DNA from: Labrus mixtus
Taxonomy: Eukaryota; Chordata; Actinopteri; Labriformes; Labridae
Direction of reading: 5' to 3'
DNA: 64,000 nucleotides
Assembly: GCF_963584025.1 (NCBI RefSeq)
Contig: NC_083616.1
Location: 16,331,239-16,395,238, forward strand
The position numbers were made by a program, and so were the translations under genes. Below the pieces are notes generated by a model, which was given only the letters and a program-made list of their open reading frames with translations, did no database searches and was not told the origin of the DNA. Shown here piece after piece: positions 47,059-59,800 of this stretch. Numbering within the stretch: the first letter of the stretch is position 1; each line of letters opens with the position of its first letter.

Positions 47059-47183
47059 CTGACAGACAGACAGACAGACAGACATATAGGCAAGCAGGCT
47101 GACAGACAGACAGGCAGGCAGGCAGACAGACAGGCAGACAGGCAGACAGGCAGACAGACAGACAGACAGACAGACAGACAGGC

Positions 47184-47220
<37 letters not shown>

Positions 47221-47342
47221 TATAGGCAAGCAGGCTGACAGACAGACAGGCAGGCAGGCAGGCAGGCTGACAGACAGACAGACAGACAGGCAGGCAGGCA
47301 GGCAGGTAGGCAGGCAGACAGACAGACAGGCAGACAGACATG
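46998..47342 (+). repeat. (GACA/GGCA)n satellite
   Basis: About 345 bases of CAGGCAGG and CAGACAGA with the higher-order block tataggcaagcaggctgaca appearing several times. The Cys-Leu-Pro and Arg-Gln frames across it are artefacts. Confidence 0.95.
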
Positions 47343-47529
47343 TAGGAGGCAACAGTAACTGAGGTTGTTTTCATATCCAACATTATTTCTCTGGAGGCTG
47401 CAGAAAGCTGTTCGCACACAACTTTACACACATAGTTTATATATTACAGATATCTATCTGACCTTCCCCTCTGAGTCTGTTCTCAAGCATTGGATCATAA
47501 TAAAAAGTGGTTAATGATGAGCAGTGATT

Positions 47530-48060
47530 CACAACAAGTAGCCTCCAGAACTATCTGGACAAGGAGGTCATACTGTCCTCAGGTCTAAACTTACAAAGTC
47601 AAAAGAGGCTTTGACTGTCCTCAGGTCTGGTCAGTTCTAGCCAGAAACCGATCAATCTCGCCAAAGTGGGACAAAGTCCAAATGTCCTCGGGTCTATCTG
47701 GATACGGTCACAAGAGGTCTACCTGTTATTAGGTCTAGCTCACCTTACACACATCCAACATTCCTCAGGTTTAACTAACTAAGGTCTATCTGGACAACAT
47801 TAAATGACTTCCAATTGTCCTTTGACTGAACTACCTTTAGGCCTAACTGTCCTCAGGTCTTACTGCCTTTATGAGGTAAAACTGTCTTCAGGTCTACCTG
47901 TCCTTAGGTCTAACTCTCATTATCTGGACCAAGTCAGCAAGGTCTAAATGTCCTCAGGGCTATCTGGACTAGGTCTCACAAGATCTCACTGTCCTCAGGT
48001 TTACCTCTATTTTTACTGCCATCAGGTCTTTTGGACTAAGTGTGAGCAGGTCTCTGCTCT
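47530..48060 (+). repeat. degenerate CTGTCCTCAGGTCTAACTG array before the ntng2 first coding exon
   Basis: Twenty or so variants of ctgtcctcaggtct at roughly 20-40 base spacing fill the 500 bases before the acceptor at 48100. Each has pyrimidines followed by CAG|GT and so resembles a weak acceptor. No exon-derived segment is obvious. Confidence 0.55.
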
Positions 48061-48275
48061 ATGCTGCTTGTCTGTTATTCCTGTTGTTGGTGTTTTTCAG
48101 GCTGGAAGTTGGCGAAGCATCTTCAGGGCTGACTGAAAGCTTCACCTGTTTATCATGACAACCACCTGTCTGAAGAATGTTGAGCAGAAGTGACCCTATG
48201 GATTAAAAATGTGGGAGGTGACTTTGAAATGTGACCTCCCAAGGAACTTCCAGTCTGTCTGACTGCCGGACCACC

Positions 48276-50170
48276 ATGTTTCCCCCCCTCCCCTGCCTCC
48301 TTTGCCTCGCGCTCCTCCTGCCGTCATTGGGCTGGTGTCAGACCGGCGGTCAATTCAATGTTTGCCGATCTCTACGTGTCTCGGAGGCTGGACCAGGATG
48401 GGAGTTATACGCCTGTCAGCCTCCACCTGCCAACATGAAGGAGGTGATGCAGATCAAAGTTGACCCCCCCGGCATCACTTGCGGAAACCCACCAGAGAGA
48501 TTCTGTACACTGGTAGGAACACACACTAAACACACACATAGTGAAACATTTCTCTCAGTGTCTTTCAAAGCTAACCTATATCTGAAAATATGAAAATGAT
48601 CTCTGACCAGTTGTGTCAAATTTTAAATGTCAGCAGTGATTTTCTCACGCACTGTTTTTTTTCTTTTTAATCATGTGTATAAAAAGATCAAACGTCAACC
48701 CTTAAAGACAAACCTCCTTTTTTAAAAAGATTTTTCATACTATAGCTATTAGTTTTACTTTTTACTGATATCATTTTAAAACAGAGGCTGATTAAAGCAC
48801 CAGAGTCATATACTTGTCGTGCTATAGGATATGAGAGTAAAACCACTTACACATTTTATTTTCATATTAAGATTTTGTTTTTGCAGAAATATCTGCAACT
48901 GAAGAATCAGGCTCAAACAGTCATACTCATCACTAGAACACCTCTGAGCACAGTTGGTTAAACAATAAGAGTTACCTGCCCTATCCCACGTTTATTCATA
49001 TGCTGCAAACAAACAACTCTTTAATGTGAACGGGATGGTAACTGGTTGCTTAAGTGCTGTGTAGCGGCATGGCATGGTCACTTTTCTTTAGCAGTTGGTA
49101 AGTGAGGCCAGTAGCATCAAAATATCACTGATGTGCTAGTATGAGAGAGCTTCATACTATAGTACCCTGGGCCAGTGAGTCAGTGCATACTCATAAGTTT
49201 TTCAGCAGGTTCTAAAAGATAGGAGGGAACCTTTAAAGCAAAATTATGGCCAAAATCATCCCATAATGCTACTCTCTCTCTCTAAGCTGGTATCAGAAGG
49301 GACAGCTGATGATGTTCCAACATAATGTGAAGGAAATCAATTACCTTATATTAAAGATACAGTAATCACCTGTCAATCAATAGTGACCCTTCAGTGTTAG
49401 CAAGTGACCTCCTGTGGGGTCCTTACCCACAGATTTAACACACATAGAGTCCTGCTGTCTTTCTAATTGTCCCTTTGAGACACTGAAGTCATGTCTTAAT
49501 TATTGATTATGAAGCAAAAATTAAATGTTAATTATTAATTGGAATCCCCACAAGACTAAAATGACACAAAACATAATAATGAGTCAGAAACCTTAAAAAA
49601 GTAATGAAAGATAGTTATATAAGGGCAGGATGGATATATTAAGTGTGCAAGAACACAGTGTTGTACACAGATGTGGTATGAAAGATGGTATTTTTTATTA
49701 TAATAGTTTAATCTAATTTCCACAGTTTGATGGCAATGGAGTCTCAATGTGATATGGTGCATTAGAGTTAAATAATAATATACAATTATTTAAATCTGTT
49801 AATTAACGTTTCTCCATAATGATGAATAAAAATGTAAATGAAATGTTTTCTACTAGAGACGGCTCGGGAGTATTGATCCTTGATGTTATTTTGATAATTA
49901 CAATTCACTTGCTGTATTGGCTCCGATCTCTGAGCTGCTATGAGGAATCCAGAAGTCAATTTGAAGCCCTTCTGCTGTGAAGATGATTCTTTAACAAACA
50001 TGCAGATCTCAGCAGAGAAAGACTGGTTTATCTCATTTGTAAGAGGAGTCACTTAGGAATAGTTAGTGCTGATTTAAGTCCTCTGAATCTCTAGTGTGAC
50101 AGTTGGCAGCAAGAGCTAAAGTCTTTAACACACACCAATCAGATTAACATCAGCGTTAATCTATCTCACA

Positions 50171-50235
<65 letters not shown>

Positions 50236-53200
50236 ATTGTTACAGTACGTGATTATTGTGGACCTTTTATTTTCATTCTTGGCAAAACAAGATTTTCTTT
50301 CAGGCGATTTACTTGGTCATGTCTAATTTTACAACAAGTTTCAGAATTTAGATATCAACAAGCATTCACCAACTCCCAAAGCATCCTGCGGTGAAAATCA
50401 TGGTAATACAGCTATATCTGACTCTAAATGAACACATAGGTTCTGTTTGTGTTTTAAATTCTGCAGGAGAACCCGTACCTGTGCAGCGATGAGTGCGATG
50501 CATCAAGCCCCGACTTGTCTCACCCTCCTCAGCTGATGGGAGACAGGGAGCGAGGGGGGCTCATCACCTACTGGCAGACAGTCACATGGTCCAGGTTTCC
50601 TGAGCCCCTATTGGCCAACATTACATTGTCCTGGAACAAGAGTCTGGAAGTTGTCGATGACATTGCCATCACTTTCGAGTATGGCCGACCAACCAGCATG
50701 GTGCTGGAGAAATCCCTTGACAAAGGTGAGGTTGAAGAGGGTTCATCAGTCATACATCTGCTGGTAGTAACATGTGATCTGAAATCTAATTTCCTGGTAA
50801 TAGAGGAGAAATATCTTAGTAATCAGTGGTTGTCTTTCAGGTGTAACGTGGCAGCCATATCAGTATTATGCTGATGACTGTCTGGAGGCATTTGGTATGC
50901 CTCCTAAACGAGTCTCTGAATTAGCTCCAAGTAACCTAACCAGGGTTATCTGTACTGAGCAGTACTCTCGCTGGGTTGGAGCCAAGGTGGGTAGCTTGAC
51001 TTAATTCTGGTCATACTGGAAAATAGATAACACTAATTATACAAAAAAGTCTGTATAGAAACCTCAACACAGGTGTAAATCCAACTTTACCTGAGTTTAT
51101 AAATATTGTTATCTAATGATGGATTTTTTTTTAGATGTGATAAAAAAAAGTAGTCACTGTAAATGTTTGTCCAATAGGAGGAGAAGATGGTGGTATTCGA
51201 GGTACGTGCTCGGTTCGGGGTGTTTGCAGGTCCAAAGCTGATCAACATGGATGCCCTTTACACCCGTATGGAGACCATGAAGGGTCTGAGAGACTTCTTC
51301 ACCTTTACTAACCTCAGACTGAGACTCCTCCGCCCAGCACTTGGAGGGACCTATGTCCAGCGAGACAATCTTCTGAAATACTTCTATGCTATTTCCAACA
51401 TTGACGTACCTGCCAGGTAATATCAATGTATGTTCAGAGATACTATCTTGTCTCACACAAGGTCACCTGAGAAGCTCTTTTTTGTGTGGGGGCAGACACC
51501 TGACAATATGTTCTCACTCTTTCCTCAATAAATTCAGCCTCTAGGACAGTGGTGAAACAGTTCTCTAGCTCATTGTTTTGCTTTGCATTGAAGACAGGAA
51601 ATGTATTATGAAAAGTCATAAAACCTGATAGAGGTTTAAGTCATGTAGCATACATTTGTTGTGAAACACTTTGTATGTGTTGTACATGACCACCTAGGAA
51701 CAATCGTTATGTTACTTACATTAGTACTTTTTTAATCCCATACCAGGACATTTTTCTATAAATCTATCCAAGTAGTTTTGGTACCTTAACCCAACCAAAT
51801 CCGCAATGGTTTCATGTCGTTATCATTGTACAAAAAGAGTAATAACATCTGAAATGCTTCTGAGCTAGCTGGATTTTAAAGACAGTTTAAAGATGGACAG
51901 TAACTTGGCACCTTTTTTTTCAAAGTCAAACATGCATTTTTACCATTGTCAACTTGACCGATGAACCCTCAACATTACATCTGAATGAGCAGTGTTTTTC
52001 TGCAGGTGTAAGTGTAACCTGCATGCGTCCCAGTGTGTGTTACGTGATGCGACGTTGCAGTGTGAATGTGATCACAACACAAGTGGACAGGACTGTCAGC
52101 GCTGTGGCCCGGGATTCAATCCCCGGAGCTGGAAACCAGCGTCATACCTACCCCTGCCCACAGGAACTGCCAACACATGTATGTACCAAAATACAGTGCC
52201 AACACCTGCATGAACTTAAACACAATGCCAACACTGAATACTAACAGCATCTTTACTTCACCAATACTTCCAGCACTGGCAGCGCAACACCAGCACTGCA
52301 CATAAAAACACTTCAAACACCAAACAAACCTGAAACTATTACAAACATCTGTAGGAGAATTGATCACACTGCCGCTATCTGTATGAATCTGAACACACTG
52401 CCAATCCTGGTTTATATGTTAACAGACTGCTTGCTTATGTAAATCACTGAACTTACTCACAACACCTATACATACGTAAACACTGAAAACACCTATGCCT
52501 GAACACAATGCACTACTGCATGTATCAAGACACAATGCAAACACTAATACATTCCTACCATTCTCACAACACTTTACGTACCTGAACATGCTGTCAACAG
52601 TCGAACACCGAATCACACTGCCAACATTAACATACCTTAACATACAGGCAACAACTGTATGCGCCTGAACTTACTCCCAACACCTGAATGTACCTTTAAA
52701 CACTGTCAGCATCTGTACTTCCCTGACACCTGTAGAAACCTAAATACACTGGCAGCAAGTGCAAGTACAGGAACGCACTAAAATACCTTATACTTTCCTG
52801 AACACAATCCCAGCAGCTGTATCTACCTTAACACACTGCCAGCCCCATAGTGTAGGCTACTACTACCTGTGTGTCCTGATGAACACAGTATTAACACCTG
52901 TCAGTAAGTTAACACACTTCCAGCACCTGTATAAACCTGTCCTTAACACACTACTAACAACCTTACATACCTGTACATACTGCCAAGATTTGCAAATATC
53001 TGATGTAACTAGACACACTGCCAACACCTGTATGTACATGAGCAAACTTCCACCACTTGAACATATGTGAACACACTGATAGACAGCTTCTCTCTATCCA
53101 CACGTGCACACAGTTTTTGAGTCAGATGACACACTCACACATCAAATCATGATTTTTTTTCTTCTTCAGGTGAAGCAGCAGAATCAGCAGCCAGTAAGTA

Positions 53201-53740
53201 GTCTTTACATGTTCACTTGTCTGAACTTGTTTAATTGTTCATCTTTTCACCTTTTCACATGTCTGTCAGCTCTCCTGTTCACCTGTCTGTCTGTTCACCA
53301 TCTTCACTTGTCCATGTGTTTACTTGTTAACCTGTCTTTCTGATCATGTGTCCCTTTCATTTCTTTACCACCTTTGTCTCCATGTCCAGATAGATATATG
53401 TGGTCTATGTTGCATCATGGGGTACAACTTTGCAATCAGTTTTATGACAAAACAATATGACAATATTCAGTCAGTTTGTAAAAACAGAAATAATAAAGAA
53501 AGAAAACAAAGTTAAAGTGAAGAAAATCTTTAAACATTTTATATTTGTATTTGAGATGAGGTTCAAAAACATACATACGTCACACATGTCAAATTAAGAC
53601 AATCTAATTAATTCTGATTTGTCACATGGTCAAGTTAAATTAAAGTGCATTCTGGGAGGAGAGTCTGAAAGCTAATCTGTTGTTAACGCTGACAGATGGT
53701 GTGCATGTTTAATCTGTATTAGTGTTCTTTAACCTGTCAA

Positions 53741-53831
<91 letters not shown>

Positions 53832-56800
53832 ATCGCATGCACACAATCCCATGCACACAGGTGTACACACACTTAGTCCCTGTTTGTCAACCATGGCAGG
53901 TTTGTGAGTGGTCCATCACTTCAAAATATGAAGATGTAGGTATCTCTAAGTCAGATTTACACATTTTGGAATTCAAGATTATTTTTGAATACTTTCATTT
54001 GCATAGCAGCACAGAATAGCAGAACTAATATGCCCAGACATTTTATTATAAACATGTAACTCATATGTTTCTGCTTGAGACTGCATCCATATTTTAAAAT
54101 ATATAATAACAAATTTATGTTTCAACACAAAGAGATCCCTCAGGATGCAATAGTGACCAAACAAATGATCAGAAAATAGAACAATTAGAGCAACCTCATA
54201 GTTGATAGTTACCCAAAAGATGTAACAGTAACTGAATCCACACAACTAATCTCTCATGTTAAAGTGTATTTTTATGTGTGATAAAAGTGAAAATGATGGT
54301 TATAGTAGAATGTGGATTTGGTGACTGTTGCAGAAGAATTAGAGTCCAGTAAAAGATCTCTGCAAAACAGAACTTTACACAACACAGGCTTTGGCCAGCT
54401 CCTGATTAGCTTATTGGGTGACAACGTTTTTAAGCGTAAAGTGATGGCAGCAGTAGATTCCTAAATAAATGGGATATATTGTATCTAGACGAATACAAAC
54501 ATTAATCAGGTGCTTATGTTTGATGTGACAGAATGGCGGTTGGAGCACCAACAGAGTAGGAGGATTATTTTTCTCCTTAAACAGCCCACTCTATAGCAGG
54601 AGGACCAGGATGTTTTGTGGGGTTCTGGGACCCTCAGGATAAAAAGTCTTAGGGTGTCATTGAGTGACGAAAGCCCCTTTCACACATAAACTCTTGACAT
54701 TCTCCAGACAACTTCAGAACATCAGGTCCTGAAATCTTCGAGAATAACCTTTTTGATTGCCTTTAACAACTGTCCCACACAGCGGGACCATGAGTGAGTG
54801 ACTGACAGGCTGTCATAACTGGTTATTTCTTTCTTGGACTATTTGGCTTGTAAAAAGCCCCCTAGAGTAGGGGTAAATGGAATCGTCCATTTGCACATAT
54901 AGCCCTCCCGATGTTGGAATTTTACAGTGAAGTGCATGTATGACAGGGGCTTATGTCTGTATATAGCAAAAACTGACTGTGGTTTATAAAGCCTTTTAGA
55001 CAATATTTTGCTTGAGGAAAACAAATGCTTTTATAGTCCACGTTTTCAATTGTCCCAAAAATCTAATTTATGTTTTACTCTACTGCCAGCATACAATTTA
55101 GCTATGATAGTTTCTATGACCTCAGTTTTAGGTACATTTAAGAGTTCCCAGAGTTCAATGTTTTGCAGAGTTTGGTCAGGCTTTTGAGAACAGAGAGCTG
55201 AGATTCACTAAAGAGACATAACTCTTCTTCTCTGACAGCGGCTGGTGACTCTAACTCAGCAGCATCTGATAGACCCTCTGCCTCATCAGATGGAGTGACT
55301 TACACTACTACTGCTACTACTTCTTCTACAGACAGTACTGCTACTACTACTACATATAGTGCTACAGCTACAACAATGACTGACACTACTGTAACTGGTG
55401 GTACTGCTGACACTATCCCTACTGACAGTTCTTCCACCACTGTTGCTACCATAACTGATAATTCTACCCCTGCTGCCAGTACTTCTAGCACTGTTACTAT
55501 GACCGATGATAGTACCCCTACGGGCAGTACTACAACGTCTTCTATAACCGATGATACCACTCTTATTGACAGTATGACTACTACTGCTGCAAAAACAGAT
55601 AATACATACCCTACGGACACTACCTCTACTTCAACAACTTCCACTATTATGACTGATGATACCACTCCTACTGACAGTATGACTACTACTGACACTACCT
55701 CTACTTCAACAACTTCCACTACTATGACTGATGATACCACTCCTACTGACAGTATGACTACTACTGACACTACCTCTACTTCAACAACTTCCACTATTAT
55801 GACTGATGATACCACTCCTACTGACAGTATGACTACTACTGACACTACCTCTACTTCAACAACTTCCACTTCTATGACTGACGATACCACTCCTACTGAC
55901 AGTATGACTACTACTGACACTACCTCTACTTCAACAACTTCCACTATTATGACTGATGATACCACTCCTACTGACAGTATGACTACTACTGACACTACCT
56001 CTACTTCAACAACTTCCACTATTATGACTGATGATACCACTCCTACTGACAGTATGACTACTACTGACACTACCTCTACTTCAACAACTTCCACTATTAT
56101 GACTGATGATACCACTCCTACTGACAGTATGACTACTACTGACACTACCTCTACTTCAACAACTTCCACTACTATGACTGATGATACCACTCCTACTGAC
56201 AGTATGACTACTACTGACACTACCTCTACTTCAACAACTTCCACTACTATGACTGATGATACCACTCCTACTGACAGTATGACTACTACTGACACTACCT
56301 CTACTTCAACAACTTCCACTACTATGACTGATGATACCACTCCTACTGACAGTATTACTTCAACTACTATAACTGATTATACTTCCCTTACTACTGAAAC
56401 TACTTCTACTACAACTTTGACTACTACTATGACAGATGATACCACAACTTCAACTATAATGGATTATACCACCTCTTTTAAAAGTCCTTCTACTTTTACT
56501 GATACAACAACTGATTATACTTCCTCTACTGACATTACTTCTCCTACAACTACTACTACTTATTTCACTTCTACTACTACTCTGAAAGATGGTACTACTC
56601 CTACTGATAGTGCGACAACTACCAATGCTGCCACTATTGGCACTAACATTTTCACTACTGACCTTACCTTTACAACAGACATCACTAGTACTGCAGAAAC
56701 AAGTACAAGGGATATTGTTTCTGTATTTGACACTTACAGTGTTCCAACTATCAGTACTACCCAGACTGATACTAGCTCTACAATATACTTGATAAGCACT

Positions 56801-59800
56801 GGTGACTTTCCTAGGGGTGGTTCAGATCTGACTACTGCAATAACTGACACTGGTTCTAAATATTTTACTACTGTCGGTAATACTGTTAGTACTGATACTT
56901 TTCCAGACTTTAGCAGTACAAAAGGACCTACAGCCGACACAACTTTACCAAGCAGTCCAGATCTGGTGACTGGAGACTTGTTGTACAATACAGCTACCAC
57001 AGTACCAGACACAACCACTCCCAGTAAAACTATTAGCAACTCCAGTCCTTCCAGTTACACCAGTACCAACAGCCCCACAATCCCAGGCAGTAGTACTGAC
57101 TCTGAGGTGTCTATTTCTGGTCCAGTGACTGCGCCATATGATTCCAACTCTTCACAAGACAGCACAGACTCCACCTTCTCTGGGACTGATACTTCAAACC
57201 TGATCACCAGTTCTACACAATCTGCTGGAGTTACTACACCATCACCTGGAGCACCAACAACACCATCCATAACCCCAGACAGTGACAGGGCTTCATCCAG
57301 GGATACTCAATCCACTGGTTCAGCCACAACCAGACAGGCTGCAGATCCTTCATCTACAGTAGGAGCTGACAGAACTTCTTCAGATGTTCCTTCAGACTTT
57401 TCAATAAATGCTCTTCCTTCTGGAGCCACTTCGGATAAACCTCCTTCCGATATACCTCCTCCACCTGTACCTTCCACTGAAGTACCCACCTCTGTTGTAA
57501 CTCCTCCAGATGTACTTTCCCCTGCTGAAACCACTTCTGACATATCCCCTGACTTACCAGTTCCAGCTTCTGATGTACCTTCCCCAGATGTACCTTTTCC
57601 TGATATACTCCAAGTACCATCTCCTAATACACCACCTCCTGATGCGCCTCCTCTCGATTTACCTTCTCCTGATGTACTTGCTCCAGATATAACTCCTCCA
57701 GATGTACCGCCTTCAGATACACTTCCTCCTAATCTACTCCCTCCTGATGTATCTCTACCTGATGTACCCCTGGAGTCATCAGCTCCAAATGTACCTCCCC
57801 CTGATGAAGCTCCTCTTGATCTATCTCTTCCAGATGTACCCCTTCCAGATTTACCTCCCCCAAGTGCATCTCCTCCGGATGTACCACCTCCTGATATAAC
57901 TCAGGAAGTCCCACCTCCTGATGTTCGTCCTCCAGATGAAGTTCTCCCTGATGTACCCCCTCCAGATGAACCTCCCTCCAATGTATCTCCTCCTGATATA
58001 CCTACTCCAAATGTACCTTCTCTAGATGTCCCTCCCCCTGATGCACCTCCTCTGGATGTACCTACAGCTGATCTACCTCCTCCAGATGTACCTCCTCCAG
58101 ATGTATATTCTCCTGATGTACCTTCTCCGGATGTACCTCCTCCAGATGTACCTCTCCCAGATGTTTCTCCAGAAGTGTCCTCCTCTAGGACTCCAGACAT
58201 TCTGGTAGATGTTCTCTCTCCTGATGAAATCACTCCTGAAGCACCTCCTCCTGATGCTCCTGTGGACTCCTTGTTGCGTCCCTCAAAAGTAGGGGAAGGT
58301 GGTGCTGCACCAGACACAAGCTCCAATTATGTGGATCAGTATGACTCTGCCAGCGAATTTGCCCCTGTGGACTTCACCTTCCCTTTTCCTGGTGATCCAA
58401 ATTCAATTAAATCTCCACCAGATTCTGGAATAATGCCTGTTGCTGAGCCCGGGACCACTCCAGAGGATTCCCGTGGATCTATTGATGCTCCTGGATCAAA
58501 TTCAGTTGATTCTGGAGGAGATTATGTGTCAGCAGGACTAGATACAGGACAGATTGGAAATATTGGAATAGAATCAGGTGGACCTGATTCAACGGCAGTA
58601 TATAATGAAAGTCCGGATTCAGGTTTTAGGCCAGCAGTAGATTTTTCAGCAGCTCTGATGGAAGGGAAGTCAACTGGAGAGGACTCAGCAGCCAGTGAAC
58701 GAGCAGGGGAGTCAGTATCAGATGAAAAGAAAGACTCCAAAGAAGAGACAACAGGAGCACTCGATAGTACAAATCCTGACCCATTTTTTGGACCAAAATC
58801 CCCCAAAGCAGTAGATAATCCAGGAGTAGATCCTTCGGCAGCTTTGATGGAAAATAAGTCATCTGGAGAGAATACAGATGCCACTGGAACAGCAGATGAG
58901 TCTGATAAAAATAAAAACTCAAAGGAAGAGAACGGAGAGCAGAAGGAAGTCAAAGGTACAAAACGAAGAATTGTTTTGCTGTTTACAGTGTACAATTTGT
59001 CATTAATGTTGGCTGACCTGATTTTTTTGTAATCTTGGTTAAGGGTCACGAAACCTTATTAAATTCAGTTTGTCCAAAAATTTTAAACAAAAGGTTCAAC
59101 TTACTTCGCCTCAAAGCTTTCAACAACATAATGTGGCCTTCTGTTACATTGGCATGACTGAAGGTTTAAAGGAGCAATATGTAAGATATCTACTCGATTA
59201 AATCATAAAATCCCCTTAATCATCATACATTAAGGAAACATGATATGTTCAAGTGCTGACTTCTCTGACAGCAATGCAGCAGCCAGTATTGTCTTCCTTC
59301 TAGATTTTCTATACCGCTCCGGAATGGTCTGTATTTGTTTTGACCAGAGAAGGTAGGCGGTTTTAAGGCACCCCCACACAGCCATTTTGGATGCTCCTCA
59401 GTTTGGACACAGGAAAGCGAACTGGTTCAGACATAACTGATTTTACTCAACCTACAAAGCTGTTCTTTTTCTGATAAGCTCCATGACCAGAAACGTGGTA
59501 GAACAAGACTAAATATTGAAGATGCTTTGGAAAACTGGATAAAAGTTGAAGGGTTTCAAGACTGATGCAGAAGTGGCTAAACACTGAAGCTTCTGTGTCA
59601 GTGAAATGGCAACGATTAGGGACTGCATTATCAATTTGTACTGCTCCTTTAATGAAAAGCAGCTTCCCTATTACATAACCTTAATAAAATGAACTGTGGT
59701 TCAGATTTTCCAAAAAATTCAAACATTTTCCTTGTCTATCAAACTTAACAGTCACTGAGGTCACTTGAGCAACCTGGTACCTTGGGATTAAAACATTTCT

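Noticed and set aside
46847..47431. Cys-Leu-Pro-rich and Arg-Gln-rich open frames
   Set aside because: They are translations of a GACA/GGCA satellite in all frames with no conserved protein.
55300..56340. Long open frame on the minus strand opposite the ntng2 giant exon
   Set aside because: It exists only because the 75-base repeat has no stop codons on the opposite strand; the Val/Ser/Glu product has no motif, and the sense frame is in phase with ntng2 exons on both sides.
55295..59032. The giant open frame as an independent intronless mucin gene
   Set aside because: It has no start codon at its 5' end, opens exactly after a splice acceptor in the frame of the preceding ntng2 exon, and has a donor in the phase of the following exons. 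The read-through stop is kept only as a possible isoform.
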